A DNA stretch of 63,358 nt, from positions 1 to 63,358 of the IMG/VR virus record IMGVR_UViG_3300030109_004835; one strand, written 5' to 3'. The DNA comes from a virus. Shown piece after piece: positions 51,940-59,487 of the stretch. The position numbers were made by a program, and so were the translations under genes. The first letter of the stretch is position 1, and each line of letters begins with the position of its first letter. A model generated the notes under the pieces. That model was not told the origin of the DNA, searched no databases, and saw only the letters and a list, made by a program, of their open reading frames with translations.

Positions 51940-52347
51940 ATGAGCGAACCGCAAACATATCGAAAGGTCGCAATACCCATGACAGAAGAACAAGCGTGTA
52001 AAACGTTTGCTTGTGAAATATGCACGGGATTCACTGAGGCCTATGAATACCTTATGGGATTCACAGACCTTGTGAAAACATATCCAGAAATGGATACCGC
52101 GTATCACAAAAGCCTCGACCTCGTTGCCCATCGAGGATGCGACGGTGAATGCTGGGAAGGAGCGACCATGTCCATAGTATGCCCATGCTGCAATGACAGA
52201 GTATACTTCGACTACTCCTGTTTCCTGCCTACCGAAATAGAATGCATGCACTGTGGCGCAGACCTCGTAAGTGGAGATCACGAGGCCCAGCTTGGCATAC
52301 GCAGGATCATCAAAGACCACAACGCTATGAGAATGCAATACAAGTAA
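51940..52347 (+). CDS. Zinc-ribbon protein, 135 aa
   Basis: The C-terminal half has two Cys-x2-Cys pairs (IVCPCCNDRVYF and IECMHCGADL), which make a zinc ribbon. The N-terminal half is helical with further Cys (FACEICTG, HRGCDGECW). ATG 51940 is chosen instead of an in-frame TTG 12 nt upstream. Zinc ribbons of this size often bind nucleic acid or protein partners. It contains the AAACGTTT motif at 52001. Confidence 0.65.
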   Translation: MSEPQTYRKVAIPMTEEQACKTFACEICTGFTEAYEYLMGFTDLVKTYPEMDTAYHKSLDLVAHRGCDGECWEGATMSIVCPCCNDRVYFDYSCFLPTEIECMHCGADLVSGDHEAQLGIRRIIKDHNAMRMQYK

Positions 52348-52366
52348 TCACCAAACAAACTGAAGT

Positions 52367-53023
52367 ATGAAACTAACATCAAGAATATGGGTAGTCACTG
52401 ACACCCACTTCTTCCACAAAGGAATCGTGAGACGGGGCGTTCGCCCTCCTGACCACAACGAACGGACAGCAGAAGCCCTCAGTAAACTGGGGCCTGACGA
52501 TATTCTCATTCACTTGGGAGACTTCGCCTTTGCTAAGAGTTCTACTGAAGCATGGCGCGATGGTATAGCTGCATCTGAAATCATGAACCGATGCCCAGCG
52601 CGGAGTAAGATCCTGCTGCTGGGTAACCATGACAACCAGCCTTACTCCTACTACATCCAGCACGGGTTTACTGCTGCAATGGAGACTATGACACTGGAGT
52701 ATGGGGGTCAGAATATCTTATTCAGTCACCACCCCATGAGACGTTTAAGCTGGGGACCGTGTTTGGATCTTCCTGATGGCATCGACCTTAACATTCACGG
52801 CCACCTGCATCTTCGCAACCACCGTGATGAGGAGTCAGCATGGCAGGATGAGAAAGACGAACGCTGGTTCCTGCTCTCGCATGAGGCAGTGGGCTACCGA
52901 CCTGTTCTGCTCGACGATATATTAGAGGGTAAGATCCCCCGTGTTCTCAAGGAAGATGCCATGAAGTATGTGCATGATCCTGAGAATGTCCGCTTTCACG
53001 ACAAGACAAACAACCAAAACTGA
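52367..53023 (+). CDS. Metallophosphoesterase, 218 aa
   Basis: The full calcineurin-like set is present: TDTHF (Asp12, His14), GDF (Asp52), GNHD (Asn87, His88, Asp89), SHHP (His120/121) and NIHGHLH (His143, His145, His147). It would hydrolyse phosphoesters, perhaps nucleotides, RNA ends or cyclic dinucleotides. No targeting signal is seen, so it acts in the cytoplasm. Phage enzymes of this type may act against host cyclic-nucleotide defence signalling, but substrate is not readable from sequence. Confidence 0.88.
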   Translation: MKLTSRIWVVTDTHFFHKGIVRRGVRPPDHNERTAEALSKLGPDDILIHLGDFAFAKSSTEAWRDGIAASEIMNRCPARSKILLLGNHDNQPYSYYIQHGFTAAMETMTLEYGGQNILFSHHPMRRLSWGPCLDLPDGIDLNIHGHLHLRNHRDEESAWQDEKDERWFLLSHEAVGYRPVLLDDILEGKIPRVLKEDAMKYVHDPENVRFHDKTNNQN

Positions 53024-53031
53024 AACATGAA

Positions 53032-53091
53032 ATGATCCTGACCATCACACTCCTTACTCTCTTGTCCATATGGGCGTGGAGAATCAAGTAA
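53032..53091 (+). CDS. Single-span micro-protein, 19 aa
   Basis: A 20-codon frame (including stop) encodes MILTITLLTLLSIWAWRIK, a complete membrane helix followed by a positive tail. It lies 8 nt after the phosphoesterase stop and 20 nt before the next gene's start, in a gap with no other use. Similar micro-peptides exist in phages, but chance is possible for so short a frame. Confidence 0.35.
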   Translation: MILTITLLTLLSIWAWRIK

Positions 53092-53111
53092 CGCACAACA
53101 AGCAACACACA

Positions 53112-53498
53112 ATGAAAAGCAAACAACTGGACCTTGGTCCTAAGCGCAAGTCCCCCAACAAACGTAGGGAGAGAAACCACGTAGTGCATCTCAGGGATCC
53201 TGACCTGCACGCGAAGATAAAGAAGAAAGAACCCGTGAACCTGACTCCTGTATGGAATCCTTTTGATCCTTTACCTGAGGATAAAAAGAAGACCACAATC
53301 AAACGTCGTATGGGAAAGATCATTGATGTCAGGCAGTGGATGCCCGCTATAAAACGTTTGGCGAAGCAGCAGCTACCACTTATCGAGCTACGGGAAGAAC
53401 TACGTAGAGAACGGGAGGCTAATGAAAAGCTGACCGCCGAATTAAAAAGACAAGATGAGATTATCCTGAAGCATGAAGATAACAAAAAATCCCTTTAA
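53112..53498 (+). CDS. Hypothetical basic coiled-coil protein, 128 aa
   Basis: ATG 53112 is used because the preceding 40 bases form an A/C-rich leader (AACGCACAACAAGCAACACA) and earlier starts would overlap the micro-protein. The N-terminus is very basic (KRKSPNKRRERNH) and the C-terminus is a coiled coil (ELREELRREREANEKLTAEL). No family is recognised. Overlap of 26 nt with the next gene. It contains an AAACGTTT motif at 53352. Confidence 0.6.
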   Translation: MKSKQLDLGPKRKSPNKRRERNHVVHLRDPDLHAKIKKKEPVNLTPVWNPFDPLPEDKKKTTIKRRMGKIIDVRQWMPAIKRLAKQQLPLIELREELRREREANEKLTAELKRQDEIILKHEDNKKSL

Positions 53499-53829
53499 AG
53501 GGAAAGTAGCGACGACCGTCATTGATCTATCAGACAAGAACGGTAAGCGGACTGGTGTACAATATCACGATACCATTATCGTGGAGTTCACCGACCATGA
53601 GGTGAAGCTAAACGCCACAGACCCCGACGGGGAATCGTGGCTCACGCCTACAACTAAGTTACGTATGAACCAAATATCAGAACAATATGATCTTGGCTTC
53701 AATGTATATCAGAAGTATGGGAGCTGGTGGGTTGAACCCAAGAGCCCCGCTCACAGTAGCAAACCTCAGAAACGTCGTGGGACGGGGCCAATGATGCCCT
53801 TCGTCGATAACATGACTATAAAAAGATAG
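53473..53829 (+). CDS. Hypothetical beta-rich protein, 118 aa
   Basis: No family recognised. The N-terminal half is beta-rich (TTVIDLSDKNGKRTGVQYHD, TIIVEFTDHEV) and the C-terminal half is basic and proline-rich (KSPAHSSKPQKRRGTGP). It overlaps the previous gene by 26 nt. It ends just before the second early promoter, so the first accessory transcript may end here or read through. Confidence 0.6.
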   Translation: MKITKNPFKGKVATTVIDLSDKNGKRTGVQYHDTIIVEFTDHEVKLNATDPDGESWLTPTTKLRMNQISEQYDLGFNVYQKYGSWWVEPKSPAHSSKPQKRRGTGPMMPFVDNMTIKR

Positions 53830-53861
53830 TTAATATATCTTTCGATCTATAAAGAAAAGTA

Positions 53862-53890
53862 TTGACAATATATACTTTATTTGGTATAAT
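53862..53890 (+). promoter_or_regulatory. Consensus sigma70 early promoter 2
   Basis: TTGACA, 17-bp spacer and TATAAT, a perfect consensus. The upstream block AAAGAAAAGTATTGACA is identical to that at promoter 1. The first codon (ATG 53897) follows the -10 by 6 nt. It drives the leader peptide, DUF3150 and the genes after it. Confidence 0.92.
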
Positions 53891-53896
53891 ATAGTT

Positions 53897-53956
53897 ATGG
53901 TTAGGAAAGACCCTAATCAAAACTACAAGTTAGCAGTAAAACGTTTTACTGCATGA
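53897..53956 (+). CDS. Leader peptide, 19 aa (leaderless, coupled to DUF3150)
   Basis: MVRKDPNQNYKLAVKRFTA is encoded from the expected transcription start and ends in TGA that overlaps the next gene's ATG (ATGA). The 20-bp palindrome that carries AAACGTTT lies at its 3' end. Its N-terminus shares the MVRKDP / MREHPE style with the protein of promoter 1. It may control translation of the DUF3150 gene. Confidence 0.55.
   Translation: MVRKDPNQNYKLAVKRFTA
53933..53952. repeat. Perfect 20-bp palindrome GCAGTAAAACGTTTTACTGC
   Basis: Every base pairs with its complement about the centre CG. It extends the AAACGTTT motif symmetrically to 20 bp, ends right before ATG 53953 and lies inside the leader peptide gene. 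Best candidate for a strong operator of the repeated motif. Confidence 0.85.
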
Positions 53957-54882
53957 AACAAAAACACACAGACAAAGTGCAAACTACAACACCACAAAGA
54001 CAGACCGTCCGCAAGACGGCAGAGCAGCAGAGGGAACAAAAGCAAGAGCCTAGTGGCCTCAGCATCGGAGCAACAATTAACATCTCCGCTTCATCCTTTG
54101 ATAAGAGAAGGAAGAACAAAGCAGGTGAACGGGAATATGCTGAGAAGCATGGGACTGACATTGATGCGAACGAGATGACTACTAAGCTCATCAAGAAGGA
54201 ATACCTCAAGGAGATCACCAGCCATGTGGCTAAAACAAGGGAGGGTATCAAGCATTACTCTTCCCCTTGGGATGACGGTGGTAATCGGCGGGTAGCTCCG
54301 CTCATGATCCCTAAGATGCAGGAATACATCACAAAACGTAGGATGGGATGGCAGGAGAAAGTAGACGCCTTCCTCGACAAATGGCCTGAGATCAGAAGGA
54401 ACTCTGAGAAAAGGCTGAACGGGGACTTCGCGAAGTATGCTCACCTGTATCCGGCAGAAGATGATCGTGATGGAGTTCTCCGAAACTTCAACCTCAGCAT
54501 TACCTTTGGCCCGTTAGGTGGAGCAGAGGATCTCCCTCATGACTTACGTGAAATGTGGGAAGAGGAAGATGAGCGCCGTCGTGCAGAGATCTCGCAAGAT
54601 CTTCGTAACAGGTTCTACGACAAGCTCACTCATCTCTCAAAGCGGTGCGCCGTAGCAGGTGATGAAGGCACGGCATTCCGCAAGTCCAATCTGGAGAAAG
54701 TTGTGGAACTCTGCGACATCCTACCATCAATGATGATTGACGGTGACATGAAGCTGCAAGGAGCTATTGACCAAGCACGGCATATGTTGCGGGGCATAGA
54801 CTCAGACAGTATCAAGTCATCCAAGATCGTGGCGACTGACATCAGTCAGCAAGCCAAGGAGATTGCTAATTCTCTTATGTAA
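53953..54882 (+). CDS. DUF3150 protein, partner of AAA+/vWA module, 309 aa
   Basis: Matches the DUF3150 pattern: an N-terminal basic linker, then the helical domain with KREYLKEI-like, GIKHYSSPWDDGGNRRVAPLM and the EYITKRRMGWQEKVDAFL helix. DUF3150 proteins usually travel with a MoxR-type AAA+ ATPase and a vWA protein, which follow here. Their function is unknown; they may be substrates or structural parts of the remodelling complex. The start is fixed by ATGA coupling to the leader peptide. Its 65-nt 3' spacer leads to the ATPase. Confidence 0.8.
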   Translation: MKQKHTDKVQTTTPQRQTVRKTAEQQREQKQEPSGLSIGATINISASSFDKRRKNKAGEREYAEKHGTDIDANEMTTKLIKKEYLKEITSHVAKTREGIKHYSSPWDDGGNRRVAPLMIPKMQEYITKRRMGWQEKVDAFLDKWPEIRRNSEKRLNGDFAKYAHLYPAEDDRDGVLRNFNLSITFGPLGGAEDLPHDLREMWEEEDERRRAEISQDLRNRFYDKLTHLSKRCAVAGDEGTAFRKSNLEKVVELCDILPSMMIDGDMKLQGAIDQARHMLRGIDSDSIKSSKIVATDISQQAKEIANSLM

Positions 54883-54947
54883 CAAACAGTCGGGGGCCGC
54901 GCATCCGTTGATCACGCGAGAAGAAAATAGAAAACAAAACAAAAGAT

Positions 54948-56030
54948 ATGTCACATCACATAGAAATCACATCAGACGATATGCCCGCAGTACTGGACCG
55001 CAACCACAAGGCAGGGAATAAAAAGGCCCCCGTCTTTCAGTCCTTCTACGGCTTGGGTAAATCAATGCAAGCCGCGTTGTGGGCCGCTCGAAAGGAAGCT
55101 CATTACATCGACTATCGTGGAGCCTATAAAACGTTTAACGACGTTCGTGGGTTCGGGATCCCCAATCATGAGGAGCAGCGTATGAAGTTCTACGCTGACG
55201 AAGACCTCGACTTCAAAGATGGCGCAATGAATGTCCTCCATCTGGAGGAGATTGGTTTGGTCAGTCCCCAGACTCAGAAGGTTCTCATGCAGATGCTTCT
55301 GGAGAAGCGGGTGGGTAAGTTCTTCTTCCCTGAAGATACCTTCGTCATGGGGTCAACCAACATGCTGGCCCACAAGACAGGGGTTGAGCGTTGGCTGGCG
55401 GCATTGGCTGACAGGGTAGCGTTCTATCGTGTACGTCCTGACTTTGACTCCTATCAGAACTACCTGATGAATCATGGTAAGACGCCATACCTCTTGGCAT
55501 TCCTGAACTCCAACCCTTCTGCTCCGTATGATTTCAAGATCAAGGAGTGGGACGGTGAGTCTAACTTACCTACCTTCAGGTCATTCTCCCGACTGGACGA
55601 ACTGACTGACAGTTATGATGACATATCAGAAGCCGTGGCCGATCCTCTGTTCCGTGCTCATGCTACGTCTTGTGTCGGTCCTAAGTATGGAGAAATGTAC
55701 ACATCGTTCCTCAAGCTCACCAGCAGAGTGGGTGATGTGAACAAGATGATCGAGGATGCTGATCGTTGCAGTATCCCGCATGAGCCAGACATCAAGTGGC
55801 TTGTTGCATGTCGATCCATTGCATTGTCAAACAAGGATAACATCGACAAGGTTCTGGTCTTGGCGCATCGCCTGACAGATCCCAGCATGAACAATCCTAG
55901 TAATCTTGACATGATGGAGTCCTTCGTTGGCAACTCCATTGGACGAATCAAGAAAGACTTGCTAAAGACCCAAGCCCTCGTAAAGTGGCGGGTCAAGCAT
56001 GCCGACGAACTCTCAGGAAAGATCAGCTAA
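54948..56030 (+). CDS. MoxR-like AAA+ ATPase, 360 aa
   Basis: An AAA+ protein with a shortened P-loop FYGLGKS (residues 33-39) in place of the usual GPPGxGKS, a Walker B with Glu-Glu (VLHLEEI, about 97-101) and a sensor-1 segment (VMGSTNML). The lid region has an arginine-rich end. MoxR-type ATPases load or remodel partner complexes together with a vWA protein. The unusual P-loop and Glu for Asp in Walker B could slow hydrolysis. The upstream leader AAAACAAAACAAAAGAT has no Shine-Dalgarno. It contains an AAACGTTT motif at 55129. Confidence 0.75.
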   Translation: MSHHIEITSDDMPAVLDRNHKAGNKKAPVFQSFYGLGKSMQAALWAARKEAHYIDYRGAYKTFNDVRGFGIPNHEEQRMKFYADEDLDFKDGAMNVLHLEEIGLVSPQTQKVLMQMLLEKRVGKFFFPEDTFVMGSTNMLAHKTGVERWLAALADRVAFYRVRPDFDSYQNYLMNHGKTPYLLAFLNSNPSAPYDFKIKEWDGESNLPTFRSFSRLDELTDSYDDISEAVADPLFRAHATSCVGPKYGEMYTSFLKLTSRVGDVNKMIEDADRCSIPHEPDIKWLVACRSIALSNKDNIDKVLVLAHRLTDPSMNNPSNLDMMESFVGNSIGRIKKDLLKTQALVKWRVKHADELSGKIS

Positions 56031-56067
56031 TCTGATTCACTGTATCCTGAATCACGCATCCTGCCCC

Positions 56068-56358
56068 ATGATTATGTGGTCAGCTACCGACCCACTTGTA
56101 GCCGCATTCTATTTCTGGCTACGAGATGTAGGCAGCACCCACATTGTCGGGGCTGGGAGCGGGAACGTTAAACTATCTAAGGAAGCGGATGAGTTACTCC
56201 GCGACCATAGAGACACGGTAAAACGTTTCACTGAAATACACAGAAAAGAAAATAAACATGAAAGCAAAAGACAAGATCGCGAAAGCGAAGAACATCATCG
56301 CGAATCATCACGACATTCTCATGCCAGCACTAGCTGCGCTAGAGGATATTATTGTTGA
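56068..56358 (+). CDS. Overlapping hypothetical protein, 96 aa
   Basis: The frame from ATG 56068 covers the 227-nt gap between the ATPase and the vWA gene and overlaps the vWA start by 101 nt. The first 60 residues (DPLVAAFYFWLRDVGSTHIV, ADELLRDHRDTVKRFTEI) look like a folded domain; the rest is a charged tail in the overlap. The gene would explain the gap, but the long overlap makes the end uncertain. It contains an AAACGTTT motif at 56221. Confidence 0.45.
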   Translation: MIMWSATDPLVAAFYFWLRDVGSTHIVGAGSGNVKLSKEADELLRDHRDTVKRFTEIHRKENKHESKRQDRESEEHHRESSRHSHASTSCARGYYC

Positions 56359-57532
56359 TGATCCGAGTCTCACAGCATGTACAAATGGGGAACATATTAG
56401 ATATGGTGCCCAGTTTGTGGACACGCTGAATATCCAACAGACAGTTGGACTAATCGTCCATGAGGTATTGCATCCTCTACTGGATCACCTCACAAGATTG
56501 GCTACTCAGTTTCAGACTGACGCCCATCTCACCAACGTCGGTGCGGACTACGAGATCAATAACTTCGTAACCATATACAACGAGGAGGCTACCTTCCCCA
56601 TTGTATTACCACCCGAAGCTCATGTTGATGTCGAGAAGTATGGCACTCTGGCAGCAGAGGTTATCATCAGGAAACTCTTCGAGGATACCCCGAAACCGCC
56701 ACCGCCACCGCCGACTAACCCCAATCCCGATGGGGAGTGTGACAACCCCACTGATGGGGAGGGTGATCAGGACTCGCCTCAAGAAGGGGACAAGGAAGGC
56801 AAAGGTTCCGGCAACGGGCAACCGCAACGTCAGCCCTACTCCTCTGGTGAATTTGAACCTGCTAAAAGTTCTGCCAAGGCGAAGGAGCTATCCGACAAGT
56901 GGAAGGAGATCTTGACCAGCACTATCCAGACTGCGAAGTTACGTGGTAAGGGTGGGGGTAAGTTCATCGAGAAGCTTGGAGAACTACTAGAGCCTCCCCT
57001 TGATCTGGATGCCCTGCTGGATAAGTACACCACAGAGTTCTGTTTGTCAGATGAATCAATCCGTGCAGACAAACGCTACTTAGCCTATCACGATATCTGT
57101 ATCACAGGTATGGAAGACGAGCAGCATGGCACGTTGGTATTCGTCAAGGATACTAGCGGTAGTATAAACAAAGATATCCTAGAGTCTGTTGTCAGCATTG
57201 TGCAGGGAGCTTCCACCAAGCTCCGACCACGACGCCTTATCGTGATGGATGTAGACGCCGAGGTGCAACACGTTGAAGAGTTCGGGCCTCACGATGAGAT
57301 CCCCGCAGAAGCTAAAGGCAGAGGAGGGACAGACTTCCGACCTGCGTTTGACTTCATCGAAAACAATCTTGAGGAAGCGCGAGTCGTTATCTACTTCACT
57401 GATGGATACGGCGTGTTCCCTGAAGAAGAACCAAGTATCCCGACCTTGTGGGTGACATACGGTCTGGAAGATGATGGCTTCCCTTTTGGTCAGGTAGTCA
57501 ACATGAATGAACTAATTGACCAAGCAGTATAA
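56258..57532 (+). CDS. vWA-like protein with N-terminal metallopeptidase domain, 424 aa
   Basis: The N-terminal domain has the motif GLIVHEVLHPLLDH (HExxH, residues 68-72), which fits the putative metallopeptidase of DUF2201-type proteins. A Pro/Gly-rich acidic linker (about 145-190) follows. The C-terminal vWA domain has a full MIDAS: DTSGS (Asp298, Ser300, Ser302), Thr358 in GRGGTDF and Asp382 in FTDGYG. Together with the upstream AAA+ protein it makes the MoxR-vWA pair; the peptidase domain may be the effector or a structural relic. It is the most informative enzyme of the accessory block. Confidence 0.85.
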   Translation: MKAKDKIAKAKNIIANHHDILMPALAALEDIIVDDPSLTACTNGEHIRYGAQFVDTLNIQQTVGLIVHEVLHPLLDHLTRLATQFQTDAHLTNVGADYEINNFVTIYNEEATFPIVLPPEAHVDVEKYGTLAAEVIIRKLFEDTPKPPPPPPTNPNPDGECDNPTDGEGDQDSPQEGDKEGKGSGNGQPQRQPYSSGEFEPAKSSAKAKELSDKWKEILTSTIQTAKLRGKGGGKFIEKLGELLEPPLDLDALLDKYTTEFCLSDESIRADKRYLAYHDICITGMEDEQHGTLVFVKDTSGSINKDILESVVSIVQGASTKLRPRRLIVMDVDAEVQHVEEFGPHDEIPAEAKGRGGTDFRPAFDFIENNLEEARVVIYFTDGYGVFPEEEPSIPTLWVTYGLEDDGFPFGQVVNMNELIDQAV

Positions 57533-57550
57533 AATAAAAAGTAAAACGAA

Positions 57551-58678
57551 ATGAAGATACAAACATTCTTTGAGAAGTTGGCGGACGATCCATACGGCAG
57601 ATACGCATGTTGTGCGTTTCGCAGTATTGATGGTGTAATATTCGTGAGACAGGAATCAGGTACATTCGTTGATGGTGTAGAAGACCCCAACGATTTCCCA
57701 GTTTCTGTTATGCTAGAAGAAGGTGATGCTCGTTACCATGCCCTTGAGCCATATTGGATAATGGGGGCGGTTATAGAAGACGATGTGCTTCTCACGCACA
57801 TTGCATTCGACGAGCACCGAACGGTCAGACAAGCCTATTGGAATTCCAACTACCGTCAGAAATGGTGCAAGTCAATTGCCGGTGATCGGGTCCATGTTCA
57901 AGTTAGGGGTGGGCAACCGCCTATCCTAAAACCTCATACTCGTAAGCTCAGAAACCGGTACGGTATGATCCGAGATACTCTCCTGACTTGTATGGAGCCT
58001 AACATATATGAGCGGGCTAGGACTTTGAGCGGGAGTGTCCCGACCAAAGAAGACCTTGACCTCCTCATGCCTGTTCGCGAATGGTGGGACTGGGCTTGGG
58101 CTTATGCCATTACTGATGCAGCGAAACGTTTGACAGACTGTAACAACAAAATCGCTTCTAGTCTTACAGCAGTGTCATTCGATAACCTGACTAACCTAGA
58201 TAGTAAGCTCACGGATATCCGCGAGAAAGTATCTGCTTCAGACTTCGAGGCAGCTAAATCCTTGTTCGACCCTTTGAAAGAGCAGGTGAGTAAACTAGCC
58301 GAGCTGATACACAACGCCGAACACAAAATAAGTAACGCTAGTTTCGGGATATCCGTAGCCAAGATACCATATCAACTCTATCGACTACTCGACAGACTTG
58401 ATAAGAAAATAACCTACCTCTTCGATGACGAGTGGTACAGCGCTATGGCTATCCACACGAAGTCAGAGGAAAGTCTCCTTGAAGGGTTTGACTCGTTGGC
58501 AGAGCTGTTCGACAAGATTGGTCTGCCAATATCTGCCCCGTATGGTGTGCAGGTATGCACCGAAAACATTGGCCAGCTCGCGGTCTTGAACGACACGATC
58601 AGGGAAGTCATACTGACCCCACCTCGCGACGAGGTTAATTCTGAAGAATCAAAAGAGCCTGAAACCCTACTAGTATAA
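57551..58678 (+). CDS. Hypothetical protein downstream of vWA, 375 aa
   Basis: No recognised family. The protein is acidic with an N-terminal region of alpha/beta pattern (FEKLADDPYGRYACCAFR, EEGDARYHALEPYWIMGAV) and a long helical second half with coiled-coil segments (about 205-300). It follows the vWA gene by 18 nt with an A-rich leader (AAAAGTAAAACGAA) and may belong to the module. It contains the last AAACGTTT motif of the cluster (58124). Confidence 0.6.
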   Translation: MKIQTFFEKLADDPYGRYACCAFRSIDGVIFVRQESGTFVDGVEDPNDFPVSVMLEEGDARYHALEPYWIMGAVIEDDVLLTHIAFDEHRTVRQAYWNSNYRQKWCKSIAGDRVHVQVRGGQPPILKPHTRKLRNRYGMIRDTLLTCMEPNIYERARTLSGSVPTKEDLDLLMPVREWWDWAWAYAITDAAKRLTDCNNKIASSLTAVSFDNLTNLDSKLTDIREKVSASDFEAAKSLFDPLKEQVSKLAELIHNAEHKISNASFGISVAKIPYQLYRLLDRLDKKITYLFDDEWYSAMAIHTKSEESLLEGFDSLAELFDKIGLPISAPYGVQVCTENIGQLAVLNDTIREVILTPPRDEVNSEESKEPETLLV

Positions 58679-58679
58679 A

Positions 58680-58931
58680 GTGAAGACAACTGCCGAAATC
58701 CAAATAGGAGATGCCTTGGTTGAAATAAAAAGCCGACGAGAAGACAACGCCTCAGGCTGGTCAATCATAGTGTTTACGCCAACTGGGAGTTTCCGGTGTG
58801 TGCGACCGCACATATCCGTAGCACTCAACAGATTCGTCGATGCTATTATATCCTCAGTAGATAAAAGGTTCCTTGAGCATGAGTCAGTGGTTCAGGAAAC
58901 AAAAGATACCATACTGTCCATCATTGATTAG
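58680..58931 (+). CDS. Hypothetical protein, 83 aa
   Basis: Starts at GTG 58680, one base after the previous stop. The beta-alpha protein (DALVEIKSRREDNASGWSII, ALNRFVDAIISSVD) has no recognised family. Its stop directly precedes the next ATG. Accessory-operon member of unknown function. Confidence 0.55.
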   Translation: MKTTAEIQIGDALVEIKSRREDNASGWSIIVFTPTGSFRCVRPHISVALNRFVDAIISSVDKRFLEHESVVQETKDTILSIID

Positions 58932-59186
58932 ATGAGACATTACGTACAGGTAATAGAACCAATGGGGTTACCCATGTTTGTTGATGGTATGTTTGTTTCA
59001 GATGAACTGGTCGAGTACCGCGCCCATCCGATTGTTGATGGTGTTATACGAGAAAGGATGGACATAACAGATGGTGAGCCTCTTATGTTGGCTATAATAC
59101 ATCTGCTCCGGTCTACATATAATGCCAGCAATCAGATGGACGAAGGCCACAGCTCTGATCCACATGGACGTTGCAAACAAAACTAA
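58932..59186 (+). CDS. Hypothetical protein, 84 aa
   Basis: Starts at the base after the previous stop. A beta-rich small domain (YVQVIEPMGLPMFVDGMFVS) with a helix (MLAIIHLLRSTYNA) has no recognised family. It overlaps the next gene by 23 nt from the preferred start there. Confidence 0.55.
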   Translation: MRHYVQVIEPMGLPMFVDGMFVSDELVEYRAHPIVDGVIRERMDITDGEPLMLAIIHLLRSTYNASNQMDEGHSSDPHGRCKQN

Positions 59187-59487
59187 GGCACTACGCCAAG
59201 TCTTGATGCGGTATAGCCGCAAAGACTGGGACTGGATATGTGACTATGGTACCCGAACCAAATGGTGCAAGCTAGGTCTGCTAATCGCTAAACGCGAATT
59301 AGATATGACATGGCGGGAAGCTGGAGCCTGTTTCGGTTTAAAGCCGGAACAGGCTTCCAGAGCCGCACGTAAGTTTGAGGATAAGGTATTTGAGGAACCT
59401 GCTCTTTTCGATATGATGACTAATCTATCGTTTCGAGTGCTTGAATCCTTGGGCCAGACAAGCGGATCTCATCAAGGGCGATCCTAA
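59164..59487 (+). CDS. HTH DNA-binding protein, 107 aa
   Basis: From ATG 59164 (MDVANKTK) the protein has a helix-turn-helix-like segment MTWREAGACFGLKPEQASRAARKF and two tryptophans in a KDWDWI site. It ends the accessory operon, and its 3' end overlaps the giant protein's 3' end by 68 nt in the opposite direction. A regulator of the accessory block is possible; an internal ATG 42 nt upstream is an alternative start. Confidence 0.6.
   Translation: MDVANKTKALRQVLMRYSRKDWDWICDYGTRTKWCKLGLLIAKRELDMTWREAGACFGLKPEQASRAARKFEDKVFEEPALFDMMTNLSFRVLESLGQTSGSHQGRS

Larger units (their letters stand above)
50282..58131. repeat. Dispersed AAACGTTT motifs, 11 copies in the accessory region
   Basis: Exact copies start at 50282, 50348, 50616, 51005, 51922, 52001, 53352, 53939, 55129, 56221 and 58124. 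Most read TAAAACGTTT followed by a (C/G/A/T)-A/G-C context, e.g. TAAAACGTTTCAC. They fall in several codon frames and in intergenic DNA, so coding constraint does not explain them. Only four more (5887, 11436, 20108, 63086) were noted in the rest of the window. Confidence 0.75.
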
